64,000 nucleotides of DNA from Citrus sinensis (lineage: Eukaryota; Streptophyta; Magnoliopsida; Sapindales; Rutaceae): the NCBI RefSeq assembly GCF_022201045.2, contig NC_068563.1, positions 29,919,001-29,983,000 of the forward strand. Direction: 5' to 3'. The first letter of the stretch is position 1, and each line of letters opens with the position of its first letter. The translations under genes and the position numbers were made by a program. Below are positions 24,989-37,800 of the stretch, one piece after another. The notes below the pieces were generated by a model. The model searched no databases. It was not told the DNA's origin and saw nothing but the letters and a program-made list of their open reading frames with translations.

Positions 24989-25755
24989 ACATCCAATTGA
25001 ATTAATTTTTTATATAGAGCCTGTAGTATTTTCCCACTCGACTGTAGAGCTGCTATCTTAATCAATTGTAACTTGTAAGAAGAGCCAAGTCTTTGATCTA
25101 TATCAAGTTCATAAAACCTGTTGCATCATTGTCCATAAACTCTCATCAAGAATTAGCGTGTCTGATTTCCTCATCATAAAAATGTAAGAAAGAAGCTACC
25201 TCATGTCTAATATCATTCCTGCCACAATGATACAGATTTGACATAGAATCATGTTAAACAATTTGAAAGCACTTAGTAATATGAAGTGGAAAAATACAAG
25301 AAACAATAATGCATCATCAGATGAAAGATTCTGAAAAATAAATGAAAGTCTCCCTGTATGGCTGCGAATACAAAAAGTGAAGAGAATATGAGGCTAGAAA
25401 ACAATGGATGACTGCATTTTACAGCTTGGCTATTCGCAATAGATATTCTTAGCCCACATTTGCTGCCATAAAGAATCCTTCACAGTTCAAAACAAAGGGA
25501 AGCAATCTCTTTCCTCTTTACTAAGAAAATGTTTGCGAAAAAGATGGAATTACTACCGCAAACAAGGCTTGGGATGTATACTTTCCAGCTTCCTTGTGGT
25601 GAATGTTTGAGCACAAATTCTCACCTTGAGGAGACGCCATTCTTTGACATTGATGTGCTGAATAAATACCTTTCATATGCATCTCTTCATGTACAACTAG
25701 TTAATTACAAAGAAAAGAAACAACAGCATCTGCGAGCTAGGTTCTCTGTGTAACA
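24989..25755. other. Spacer between PLC copies B and C
   Basis: 767 bp between coding sequences, holding the copy B 3' UTR and copy C promoter and leader. A 74-codon frame at 25529-25753 has no recognised family and probably lies in the leader of copy C. Confidence 0.5.
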
Positions 25756-28581
25756 ATGTCGAAGCAGGCTTTCCAAATCTGCTTCTTCTTCAAGAGAATA
25801 TTCAAGCTCAGGGTGGCAGAACCTCCAGAAGAAATCAAGCAACTCTTTGATCAGTTCTCAGAAAATGGCACCATGAGTGTTGACAACTTGCTGAAGTTTA
25901 TGATTGACTATCAAAAAGAGGAGACTGCCAAGAAAGAAGATGCACAAGAAATCTTCAATAGTCTCAAGCACCTCAACATCTTCCAGCGAAAAGGACTCCA
26001 TTTCGATGCCTTCTTTCGATATCTCTATGGTGACCATAATCTTCCAATCCCTAATAAGGTAGTCACATATCTATTCAACTTTTTCTTTTTTCTGATTATT
26101 TTTCAAAATGATAGTGATTGTACATTATTTTTTTATTTATAACTCATGCCTAGGTGCACCACGATATGGATTCTCCGTTGGCACATTATTTCTTATACAC
26201 AGGCCATAACTCATACTTAACTGGAAATCAACTCAGCAGCGACAGCAGCAGTAAACCAATTATAAAGGCTCTGAGGAGGGGAGTCAGAGTAATTGAACTG
26301 GATTTGTGGCCAAATTCGGAGAAAAATGATGTAGAAGTTTGCCATGGAGGGTATAGACATTAATTTGTTTTCCTCTTAATAGTTTATTTAATGACTAAAC
26401 CAGATTTACTTCTCTTGCAAAGCTATCTTAATAATTGGAATTGACTCGCTGGCTCCATCAATTACCTTGATGCAAATAATAGTGCTTGGAAGTGATAAAA
26501 TTTTACAAACAATTGTAGGACACTGACTGCTCCGGTAGATCTCAACAAATGCTTGCACGCAATTAGGGACAATGCGTTTGATGCTTCTGAATATCCTGTT
26601 GTTATAACTTTTGAAGACCATTTACCTCCAAACCTTCAGGATAAAGTGGCCAAGGTGAGCACATAACTAGTATCATGAAATTCTGTTGCCTTTCTTTAAC
26701 ATGTACAACCTCTCTTGACTGGACGTTTTATTTGTTTGTAGATGGTGACAAAAACATTTGGAACTATGCTATATCGCCCTGAATCAGAAAATCTAGAGGA
26801 ATTTCCTTCACCAAATTCATTGAAGAGAAAGATTCTGATTTCAACCAAACCCCCAAAAGAGTACCTTCAAACTCAGGATTCAAAGGGAAAAGGGAACGCG
26901 CAAATGTTGAAAACTTCATCAAAGAAAGAAGTTGCTCAGACTGAGAGGTTATATTCCAGGACTGGATCTGATACAATCGATGAGGTGCATGCAAATTAAA
27001 TTTTCTTGCTTCAATTACTTAATGAAACAATCATTGTCTAGCCTATTTAGTTAAACCTTTCTTGTCTGAGCAGCAGGGCCAGGTAGATGAAGGAGAATTG
27101 ATTGAAGAAGAAGATGAGGAGAACGCTGTTCCTGAGTATACGAACTTGATTGCCATTCATGCAACGAAGCTGAAAGATGGACTAGCAAAGGTGCTTGGCA
27201 GTGATCAGAGCAAAGCTAAACGTCTTAGCATGAGTGAGCAACAGCTTGAAAATGCTATAAATATACACGGATCTGAAATTGTCAGGTATATATAAATGTA
27301 ATTAATTTTCAGAGTTTTCTCGAATGAATATTTTTCCAAGAGATGAAACTTCACTAACTTTTTCCGCCTCTTGCGTGATGAGCCGATAAAAATTTTATGC
27401 TCTGCAGGCGCAGAAATGTTTGCAGGGCATAAGAAATGTCAATTACACCAAACATGTTTTCATACTATAATGAACCATCTACATTGTGTTTTACGGTATT
27501 AACAATCAAAATTATTGAATTCTTTTTTTTTTTTTTTCCTCTTCAGATTCACTCAGAGGAATTTGTTGAGGATATATCCTAAGGGGACACGCATCCTATC
27601 AACTAACTACGATCCCCATGTTGGGTGGGGGTATGGAGCTCAAATGGTCGCATTTAATATGCAGGTTAGACTACTGATCAGTGTACAAAGAGGGTTCTGT
27701 TTTTGAAAACATTTTTGGTTGCTTTAACACATTGCCCGTAAACAAGATGCCAGTTATTAGATGATTAGTCAAGACATGAAAGCAATAATTTTTAATCCAA
27801 ATCACACAGGTTTCCTAAAATATATGGCTCTTTGTTTATTGATAGGGAACTGGAAAGTACCTTTGGATTATGCAAGGAATGTTTAGAGCCAATGGTGGCT
27901 GCGGTTATGTGAAAAAACCCGAGTTTCTACTAAAAGATGGTCTACAGAGTGATGTTTTTTATCCCAATGAACCTTCGCACGTTCAAACACATTTGAAGGT
28001 AGATGAAAATAGGCAGTACTCTTAAGCATCCTTACTTTATTTCTTCTTTGTCTTTTATTATTATTATTATTTTCTAATACCGCTGAATCTTCAACTTCAC
28101 TTCCCTGTTACAGGTTAAAATCTACCAGGGTGAAGGCTGGCATTTAGATTTTGGCCGCACAGCTTTTGATCAGTGTTCTCCACCAGATTTCTTTATAAAA
28201 GTAATATGCTGAATTGATTATGGGGCCACTATGTCTGCATTGTTTCCATATCGGGGGCTAATTGACTAATTTACATGTACGCAGCTTGGAATTGCCGGAG
28301 TACCAGCCGATAGAGATAAAAGGGAAAAATCACGAGTAGTTGTGGATCAATGGGCACCGGTGTGGAATGAGGAGTTTACTTTCCCTCTTGCCGTTCCTGA
28401 ACTGGCAGTGCTTCGCATTGAAGTCTTCGATTATGACCAGGCCAAAAAAAATGACTTTGCAGGCCAAACATGTTTGCCAGTTTCAGAATTGAAAAGTGGG
28501 ATCAGAGCAGTTCCATTACATAATGGAAAGGGAGCCCAATACAGGCATACCAGGCTTCTTATGAGATTTCAATTTGACTGA
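25756..28581 (+). CDS. Phosphoinositide-specific phospholipase C, copy C (PLC2/PLC4-like)
   Basis: Nine exons: 25756-26058, 26154-26350, 26519-26654, 26742-26984, about 27074-27285, 27547-27664, 27846-27998, 28114-28200 and 28285-28581, giving about 581 aa. The exon 5 acceptor could be one or two codons either way in a CAGCAG repeat. The N terminus [12 protein letters not shown] with the [11 protein letters not shown] motif is the PLC2-type start, more distant from copies A and B. Catalytic residues are kept ([32 protein letters not shown]). The linker is acidic (EEEDEEN); Y ([15 protein letters not shown]) and C2 ([15 protein letters not shown]) domains are full. The catalytic loop has Gly where copies A and B have Arg after HG, as many plant PLCs do. 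Exons 2, 3, 4, 6, 7 and 8 have the same lengths in all three copies. Confidence 0.93.
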
Positions 28582-30262
28582 TCGCATGAATGGTTTTTTA
28601 TATCCTTGATTTTACTATTCTGATTATATGTTACAAATAAACCCAACCGACTGGCAGTATTGCCTTACTGCATTTAATTTGAATATAAGGCAAACTTGCA
28701 ACCTCAAAGCAGTGCATATTAAAATTTCTAAATGAAGAGCATTTCCAAGTTTGTCTATACGAATGCTGTATATATCAAGTGTTGATGCCGAAAAATGACC
28801 TCAACAGCTGAAATTGTTTCGGGTGGAAAATTAATACGAACCAAGCTTGAATATTGATATGAACTTCAAGTGTGCAACCTGAAAACCATAGAAACCGGTC
28901 AGGACTCGCCCGTGGGGGTTCCGGCGAGAACCCTCCAATGCTTAAGATAGATTAGGAGTACATGAAATAGTTGACTGGAAGGGAAATAACTCAAGCCAAA
29001 TAACACAAAAAAAAAAGATGAAATAACATAAATGTTCCCTCCCCCCCCTCAATGGAAGATTAATTTTCTTTTTTTATTCCCCCCCCCCCCCCTCCCGTAG
29101 TGTCCATTATTTTCTTTAATACCCCTCATGAGACAAATAGTTTTATTCCCCTTAAAAGTCGCTCATCTTCCCAGCATGGGTAGTTGGCTCACATGGAATA
29201 ACTGAACCCAACATCAAGACATAGAGGATTCCTAATTTCGATACCTCATTTCTAAATTTGAATTCAAGTAGTTATTTTATTCTGATCAAAGAAAGGAGTG
29301 CCAGCTGGTGACATTAGCAGTGGGTTCCAATTATTGAGCGAACTACTGTATAGCCGTTGACATTAGCAATGGGTTACAATTATGTTAGACATTCTAGAAA
29401 ATTAATTGTACAGGAGTATACCAATATAATTTTTGTTATACATTGATTTTATCCTTTTAAGTTGACCTCTTTGTTTTTTTAAGATGTCTTTGTTCGCATT
29501 AGCAATGTAGCTTGATATGTTGACAACTAAATAAACTCTTAACATGAATAAGTAAACATTAAACACCTTCAGATCGATAGTAGACCTATGACTTTTTTAA
29601 GAATGAACACAGATACTCACTTTTAATTTGGATAACCATGGTCATGCGACTCCTCCGTTACTCTTTCTGCAATACTGATTTCACCATGATGTAAAATTAT
29701 AAATCTCAATAAATAAACTAATAAAGTCCATTAGTATAATTTATTGACCAATATAAATGAAAAACATTAGCAAAAAAGGATTTGTGTCCATTCTAAATAT
29801 AGCAATGGGCACTGCGCCCTGCGGGTTTGTCATTACCAAATCTGCACCTGTCCAAAATTTAAATTATCAAATTCATCAACAACCCGCTGTGAGCTTTAAT
29901 TTCTTTTTTAAGAAAACTTGCCCGTTATGGATTTTGATAATTACTAAATCCGCAATAGAACCCGACAAATTTTATGTAGGTTCCCACATTTAAAATCATA
30001 AAATGTCAAAAAATACTTTTAATAAAACCTAAAAATTTAAATTATATAAATCAGTATGTAAATTTATAACAATAATCTAAAATTTCACATAAAATGTTTA
30101 ATTCTAAATTTAATCGTCGTAAATAGAAAATTAAAATTTTAACATCAATCTAAAAAAAAATACAGGTCCAACATCAATTCTTATATTTAAGTATAAAATA
30201 CACAAGTCTGTCAAACTACAAAAGTACTTTCAATTAAAAACAAAAAACAAAAATTGATATAT
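28582..30262. other. Intergenic spacer with degraded repeats
   Basis: Copy C 3' UTR, then non-coding sequence. An LTR-like scrap lies at 28896-28945. C runs lie at 29040-29047 and 29082-29092. Around 29795-29970 there are opposed GCGGGTTT/AACCCG words as in degraded DNA transposons. No intact gene is present. Confidence 0.5.
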
Positions 30263-30267
30263 AAAAG

Positions 30268-31064
30268 TGTTGATGCGGGATTCCGGTTCTCCTCGTTCTA
30301 CGACCAGGATTTCTGCTCGATCAACTTCTTCACGACCAGAAGGTCTTCTCGTGAGGCTTCTTCTCCAGAGGTTCCTGCGCACACAGACAAGTCAGAGTAC
30401 GCCGGTTGTTTTTCCCGGCGCAAACCCTCCGACGCTCAAGTCAGATATGAAGGTTCGGGGAACGCTCGCCACAGATCTTATGGCTTTTTCGTAGTTTTCT
30501 CTTCTTTTGAATTTCTTTTTTAATCTCAAAAATGTCAACCCTCTTACCTTCGTTGGCTACCTTTTTATAGGCCTCCCCTGAATCCCAGTCTTCCGCTTTT
30601 TTCGAGACGGTATGGGACTCTGACTGCTGCGTTATGGGCAAACGCGGGATCTTGCGTGTTACGCCACGGTTCTGGGGAAAGCGTGGCTGTCGTGGTTCTG
30701 TGAGATCTTGCGTGTTACGCCACGGTTCTGGGGAAAGCGTGGCTGTCGTGGTTCTGTGAGATCTTGCGTGTTACGCCACGGTTCTGGGGAAAGCGTGGCT
30801 GTCGTGCCTAGATTCTCGGGCTGGGGAGCCTGTCTTGCCAACTGCCGTCGACCGGGTCTCCTCGCCTCTCGACCTCGAGCCGGAATGGCCTTATGCCTCT
30901 TACAGGAAATTGGCCTCGCGGATGACGTGCTCGTGGATGAGCAGGCTATTTCTGCTCCTGTTCCCCCGCGCACCAGGCTTTTACGGGACATACCGGTTCG
31001 CAGAACTCTGCCATCAGATATCTGCTCACCATGCCTGGTCTCGTCGACGTATTTCTCCCAAACA
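30268..31064 (-). repeat. 3' LTR (left copy, 797 bp)
   Basis: TG...CA ends with TGTT/AACA inverted tips. Three copies of a 56-bp unit start at 30648, 30704 and 30760 (last one partial). It is otherwise near-identical to the right LTR. Transitions seen are near 30308, 30412, 30536, 30995 and 31040. Confidence 0.95.
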
Positions 31065-31080
31065 CCGGTCCCCCAGTTTC
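31065..31080 (-). other. Polypurine tract
   Basis: On the minus strand GAAACTGGGGGACCGG abuts the TG of the 3' LTR. This is where plus-strand DNA synthesis would be primed. Two pyrimidine interruptions are present. Confidence 0.6.
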
Positions 31081-31374
31081 TGGTGTTGGGTAATGTAGTG
31101 GATCAGCAGTAGAAACTCGTTAGTACTCGCTCGCGTGGGATTGGAAAAGGCTGCCCAGAGTCATGTCGCATTTAATTGCGGACGAGGTGACGTGGCAGAA
31201 ATCCCCCCCTCCATTTGAATTTCAAACCGACGGTTATGAGACCCTCGGGATTCGGCGCCGTTAAATGCTGCCAACCCAAGAGTCCGCCCTCATTAGGAAA
31301 ACCAAATCCTCTCGAACGGCATATTCATCATTCACTCCGTCTCCGTCTCTGTCTCTCCGGCAAAGAAGTTCCGG

Positions 31375-31383
31375 CATAAAAGG
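31375..31383 (+). promoter_or_regulatory. TATA-like site of the antisense gene
   Basis: CATAAAAGG lies about 140 bp before the ATG of the plus-strand gene carried in the retrotransposon. CT-rich leader sequence follows. A possible leader intron runs from a GTATTT after CTTCAG (about 31422) to an AG just before the ATG. This suggests a promoter separate from the LTR. Confidence 0.35.
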
Positions 31384-31521
31384 CCTCCATCTCTGACTTT
31401 CACCGACTGAACCATTACTTCAGGTATTTCTTCTATCTCCTTGGTCTCGGATAGTTATAGATAATTTCTCTTCTCTTCTGTTTGGGTAGTAGTTGGTGGT
31501 GTTGTGGTTAGAGCTTAGGGA

Positions 31522-33573
31522 ATGTCGAAGGGTAAGGAGAAAGTCGTTGAGATTGATGACGACGAACTAAGTTTCCTGCCCGGTCTGCTCACTGATCCTG
31601 CTTTTGACCCCGGGATCCCCTTAGAACCCATCCGATTTAGAGTCGGGACTAGTGCTAGGAGGATGTCCCCCCAAACAACTTCCACGAGCGGAAGCAATGG
31701 CGAGGAGGGACCTTCTGACTCTGAGGACACCTTAAGTGAGAATGGGGAAGGTGACTCTGGTGAGGTGTCTCCATCTGGAACATCACGACCAGAAGAACGG
31801 GGTACAGTAGGAGGCAGAGCCTTGTCGTGCGATTATGCCATTGATTACATGACGTGCACGACCTTGTTTGATGAGCTCAATGACCTCCGGCTTAGGTATA
31901 GCATTCCTGGTGAGATACCTCTCAAGGTCCCAGGAAAGAAGGATGCTCCCAACCGGCCTCCTAGGGGATACGTTACCCTGTTTCTAGAGAGCTTTAAGTA
32001 CGGGCTGAGGTGTCCCTTGCAACCCTACTTTGCCCGGATACTTAACGGGCTAAATCTAGCTCCTGGTCAGCTGAATCCCAACGGGTGGAGAGTGCTCTCT
32101 GGTCTGTTCATCTTGTGGGACAGATGTTGCCAAAGCGAGCCCACGGTTGATGAGGTGAAGCACCTGTACCAGCTAAAGAGCAGCCCCAAAGATGCCGGCT
32201 GGTACTACTTCCAATCTAGCACCAAGAGCCGGAAACCCATAACCGATCTTCCGACCGGTGGTGGTGGGGCTTGGAAGAGGAAATTCTTTTTTGCTGGGGG
32301 TCCTTGGGGTCAAGTTGCACAAATAGACGGGAAGGATTGTCGCGTCCCACCCCGTTTCACGGTCCCAGGTTGCCTGCTCGCTCTAGATGTCTTGCATCCA
32401 TAATTGTTCTTGCTTTATTGGCTTGTCTCTAACCAAGTGTCTGTTTGTGTTGTAGTTTCTTGGGGTGTCCACTTCCCGCTTGAACCTGACCAGCTCAAAC
32501 GGGTCGAGGCTGTACTAGCCAATTCCTGCTCGAGCCGAGAATTGTTAACTACATACAACTTGCTCGAGTCTCGCTTGATACTTCCTGGCCATAGGATGGA
32601 GGACGCAGTGATTGGGGCTCTGACCTGAAAACGTTCCCGACCTCCAACCACGAAGAGGGACCAGAGTAAGGATGCCCCTGCTGCAAAGCGGGCCAACATC
32701 GTGCAGCAGGTCCCACCCTTGAAGATTTTACCTCCTGCTCCTGTAAAAGTCGGGGAAGCTAGTGGAGCAGCCACATGTCCTGCTTCCTCTTCTCCTCCTG
32801 TCGGGCCTCGATCTCGCTTTCCTGACAGCCGAGCTGAACACCTGGTCCCGTACCTGAATGAGTTAACTAAACTCGTGAGCAAGAAGGACCTGGAGGACTT
32901 TGATGGCCGCACCTTGGGTGAGCTGGTGGGGGCCATGCAGCATAGCGCTTTCCACCTCAGCTGCATGACCACCTATTACAAGGCTAAGGTTGGCCGCTAC
33001 GACCGGAAGATGAAGGAGGATATTCAATCGGCGACGACCAGAGCTGACGTTGCCGAGAAGAAAGCAGGGGAGCTGAATCTCGAGAATCTGAAGCTGATAG
33101 AGCAAGAATCACTTGCTCAAGCAAAAGCCATTTCCCTCGAGGAGGAGCTTACCAAGGTCAAGGAGGATCTGCAAAGGCAGAAGGCTACGTATGAGGCTCA
33201 GCTCGAATCCCTCCGCGACTCCCACCGAGCTCAGGTCGAGAACTTGGAGAGGGAGGCTGACCACCAGTACGACCAGGGACTTCGGCATTCCTATCGTTGC
33301 ATCATGGCCGTCCTTGGGAAGCAACACCCTGATCTGAAGATGGACGACCTTGCAGCTGGTGTTGCTCAACATATGGACGAGGAGGCGGCCAAGGAAGATG
33401 CCGACGGGGTAGAGCCGATCGTGGTCGAGGAGGACGACTCTCCTCCTCGTGCAGTCCCTGCTGATGTCGGCGAGGCGAGCACCCCCCCAGACGCAACTGG
33501 TGATACCCCTCCTGCACCTGTGGAGGTTCAGCCAACCGATGCTGGCGGGCTTACTGATCCACCATCCTCTTGA
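31522..33573 (+). pseudogene. Antisense extra gene of the Tat element ('putative gypsy type transposon' domain)
   Basis: This gene runs against gag-pol. Exon 1 is 31522-32368, with a CAG then GTTGCC donor; an 87-bp intron ends TTGTAG at 32455; exon 2 is 32456-33573. The join keeps frame. Exon 1 has an acidic, Ser-rich N part and then a domain like Pfam Transposase_28 (PF04195, named 'putative gypsy type transposon'), with LRCPLQPYFARILNGLNLAP, QLNPNGWRVLSGLFILW and WYYFQSSTK. Exon 2 holds a long coiled coil (about 32870-33290, repeated Leu/Glu/Lys heptads) and an acidic, Pro-rich tail. One in-frame TGA at 32626-32628 interrupts exon 2, with coding character on both sides, so this copy is probably truncated. 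Function of this protein is unknown. Such extra genes are reported from Tat elements; presence of the intron is my inference. Confidence 0.75.
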
Positions 33574-33774
33574 TATATCTCTTGTATTGTAATGAACAAT
33601 GCTCATGAAGATTATCCCCTCTGTTAGTTATTAACAAATTAATAAAAGTGGTTTTTGATTACTTTCTTGTGTTGTAAGTGTGAATTAATTTTCGGTTGAG
33701 AATCTGCTTGTCTTTGTCTGGACGAGCAGGTTCTGGCTTGGCTCATGGTTTTGCCCCAAGCCTTTGGGGATTCT

Positions 33775-34740
33775 TTAATGCCTGGGATTCGGCTCGCCTT
33801 CGCGCGGTCGAGCAGATCCTGGCACGCTTGGCTTCTGCCACGCCCTCAAACAGGCTTTGAGACTTTGTAGAGCCTTTGCATGCCTCGAATTCTTCGAGGA
33901 TTGGGATTCTGCTCGCCTTCTCGTGGCCGAGCAGATCCTGGCGTGCTTGGCTTCTGTCTCGCCATAAGACAGGCTTTGAGACTGGGTGAGCCTTTGCATG
34001 CCTTGGATAATTTCTTCAAAGCTTGGGATTCTGCTCGCCTCCTCGTGGCCGAGCAGATCCTGGCATGCTTGGCTTCTGTCTCGCCATAAGACAAGCTTTG
34101 AGACTTGATGAGCCTTTGCATGCCTTGGATAATTTCTTCAAAGCTTGGGATTCTGCTAGCCTTCTCGTGGCCGAGCAGATCCTGGCATGCTTGGCTTCTG
34201 TCTCGCCATAAGACAGGCTTTGAGACTTGATGAGCCTTTGCATGCCTTGGATAATTTCTTCAAAGCTTGGGATTCTGCTAGCCTTCTCGTGGCCGAGCAG
34301 ATCCTGGCATGCTTGGCTTCTGTCTCGCCATAAGACAGGCTTTGAGACTTGATGAGTCTTTGCATGCCTTGGATAATTTCTTCAAAGCTTGGGATTCTGC
34401 TAGCCTTCTCGTGGCCGAGCAGATCCTGGCATGCTTGGCTTCTGTCTCGCCATAAGACAGGCTTTGAGACTTGATAAGCCTTTGCATGCCTTGGATAATT
34501 TCTTCAAAGCTTGGGATTCTGCTAGCCTTCTCGTGGCCGAGCAGATCCTGGCATGCTTGGCTTCTGTCTCGCCATAAGACAGGCTTTGAGACTTGATGAG
34601 CCTTTGCATGCCTTGGATTCTTCGAGGATTGGGATTCTGCTCGCCTTCTCGTGGCCGAGCAGATCCTGGCATGCTTGGCTTCTGTCTCGCCATAAGACAG
34701 GCTTTGAGACTTGATGAGCCTTTGCATGCCTTGGATAACT
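33775..34740. repeat. About 122-bp tandem repeat array, eight copies
   Basis: The word GAGCAGATCCTGGC recurs at 33810, 33929, 34051, 34173, 34295, 34417, 34539 and 34657. Spacings are 119, 122, 122, 122, 122, 122 and 118. The middle copies are almost identical; the outer ones carry a variant with a TTCGAGGATT segment. It sits between the integrase 3' end and the antisense gene, where Tat elements often keep tandem repeats. Open frames here are repeat artefacts. Confidence 0.95.
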
Positions 34741-34880
34741 TCCTCGGTTTCGAGCGAAAGAAATTCCTCGACGTTCTATTAATGGCCGGATTCGGCTTAC
34801 ATGAAATTGTTTGGACATAAAGCGTGAAAGATAAACGATAATGAGCATGAGCAAAAATAGCTTTCAAATGTCAACAAGTC

Positions 34881-37800
34881 TCACTGGAAGTATTTTCGGA
34901 GGTGTGCTGCGTTCCATGGGCGTTTCACCTCATGGCCGTCCGTGCGAACCAGCTTGTAAGCTCCGGGTCCCGCTATCTGCTTGACTCTATATGGCCCTTC
35001 CCAATTCGGTTCCAGCACTCCTTGAGTCGAATCTTTGGTGCTCTGATTCACTCTTCTCAGTACCCAGTCTCCGACCCCGAATTGCCGTATGTTCACCTTC
35101 TGGTTATAATACCGAGCAACCCTCTGTTGGTAAATGACTGATCGCTCGGCTGCTTGCTCCCTCCTTTCCGTTAGCAGATCAAGATTCAAACACATCTGCT
35201 CGTCGTTCTCCTGCTCATTGAAATGACCTGTCCTGTGTGTGGTCGTCCCTATCTCAGCCGGCACGACCGCTTCATGTCCGAAAGCCAAAGCGAACGGTGT
35301 CTCCCCAGTTGCGGTCTTGTGGGTTGTTCTGTATGCCCATAGCACACCTGACAGCTCGTCAACCCACGCACCCTTTTTTGCTCCAAGCCTGGTTTTCAAA
35401 AGTCTCTTGATGGTCTTGTTGGCTGCTTCTACTTGTCCATTCGATTGAGGGTGAGCAGGTGAGCAATACTTCAGCTCTATCCCGAGGTTCTGGCAGAACT
35501 CCCTGAAGCTGTGATTATCGAACTGCCTGCCGTTATCCGTTACCAAGGCATAAGGGATCCCGTATCGACAGACCAGGTTTCTCCACACGAAGTCTGTTGT
35601 TTTCTTCTCTGTGATCCTGCTAAGGGCTTCTACCTCTATCCACTTCGTGAAGTAATCTATAGCAACTATTGCATGTGTTGCAGCTCCTCGTGCCTTTGGC
35701 AATGGGCCGATCAGATCAATTCCCCATTGAGCAAATAGCCAGGGGGAGGTCATGGAGGTGAGCTTCTCTGGTGGTTGGTTAGAGAAATTTACAAAACTCT
35801 GGCAGCTTACACAACTCCTGGTCTTCTCTTGCGCATCCTGGTGCATTGTCGGCCAGAAATATCCATGCCTTAGAACTTTGTGGGCCAGGGATCTCCCGCC
35901 AGAATGATTTCCGCAAATTCCTTCATGTACTTCTCTCAATACGTAATCCGCGTTGTCCTCATCCAGACACCGAAGGAACGGTAGTGTATATCCTCGCCGA
36001 TACAGTACCCCATCAATCATCGTGTATCTCGAGGCCTGGGCTCTAGTCTTGCGAGCTTGCAGCTTATCTGGTGGTAATACCTCGTCTCTAAGGTACGAAA
36101 CTATCGGGTCCCTCCACGAGCGTTTTTGTTCTATCCGCAACACCCCCAAATTCTGATCGATACTTGGGCTGGACTTCACCTCCAGAGGGACCGACTTTGG
36201 CATTTTTGGGTCGGCTACTGCTGCCATCCTAGTCAAAATGTCTGCTCGACTATTCTGCTCCCTGGGGATTTGTATCACCTCCACGGTTTCGAACTTCCCC
36301 ATCATCTGCCTGACTATCTTCAGGTACTACTCCATCTTCTCCTCTCTTGGTTGGAATCTTTCACTGACATGATTCGCAACCAGCTGGGAATCAGTTCTGA
36401 TCTTAACTCTGTCTGCTTTCACGGCCTTAGCCAATTCCAGACCTGCTATCAAGGTTTCATACTCTGCTTGGTTATTCGTGGCTGCAAATTCCAACTTTAC
36501 AGCATAAGAGATCTCCTCCCCCTCGGGGCCTTCCAAGACAATCCCTGCTCCTGAACCCCGCTCCCCTGATGACCCATCCACAGACACCTGCCATACTTGA
36601 GTTTCGTCATTGCCTATAACCGCATCTTGTTGATCTAAGCATACTTCGGGCTCTGTGAATTCAGCTACGAAATCGGCCATTGCCTGGGCTTTTGTCGCTG
36701 CGCGGGGTTTATAGTCTATGTCGAACTCGCTCAGCTCTACAGCCCACTTGACGAGCCGACCAGAGGCATCTGGCTTGTGCAGAGTCTGACGCAATGGCTG
36801 GTTTGTTATTACCGAGACCGGGAATGCTTGAAAATATGGCCTCAACTTCCGCCCAGCAACCACAAGGGCAAGTGCCCATTTCTCCAACGGCGGGTATCTG
36901 GTCTCAGCGTCGAGCAGGGCCTTGCTGGTGTAGTATATCGGATACTGAACTCCTTCTTCCTCTCTCACCAGAACAGAACTGGCGGCCCGATCCGATATCG
37001 CCAAATACAGATATAACTTGTCCCCATCCCTTGGTGTGGACAGCAGCGGAGCTTGCTGCAAGTATTGCTTCAAGTTCCGGAAGGCTTCCTCGCATTCTGG
37101 GGTCCATTCTGTTTTCTTTCCCCTCCTTATCACTTGAAAGAATGGCTGACACTTATCCGTAGCCTTGGATATGAATCTGCTCAACGCCGCCAACCTCCCC
37201 GTGAGGCTCTGCATCTCCTTCAGGTTACGAGGAGACGTCATTTGCACAATCGCCTGGATTTTCTCGGGATTTGCTTCAATCCCCCTATGGCTCACCATGA
37301 ACCCAAGGAATTTCCCCGACTCGACCCCAAAAGCACACTTCTCCGGGTTGAGCTTCATCTTATACTTCCTCAAAAGCTCGAATGTCTCCTCGAGGTGTCT
37401 GACATGTTCCTTCGGGATTTTGGACTTGGTGATCATGTCATCCACGTACACCTCCATGGTTTTCCCAATCAACAGCTTAAAGACTTTGTTCACCAACCTT
37501 TGATAGGTGGCCCCAGTATTTTTGAGACCGAACGGCATTACCCTGTAACAGAACAAACCTTAGTTAGTGATGAAAGCCGTGCTCTCCTCATCCTGCTCGT
37601 ACATGGGGATCTGGTTGTATCCCGAGAACGCGTCCATGAAGCTAAGCAGACCATGTCCAGCCGTTGAATCTACTAGCTGATTGATCTTTGGTAAAGGGAA
37701 GCTGTCTTTTGGGCACGCCTTATTGAGGTCTGTGAAATCCACACACATCTTCCACTTGCCGTTTGCCTTCTTTACCAGCACCACATTCGATATCCACTCA

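Noticed and set aside
34278-34867. 150-codon minus-strand frames in the tandem array
   Set aside because: The unit (122 bp) is not a multiple of three, and successive copies are read in different frames. The open frames are a by-product of the repeat.
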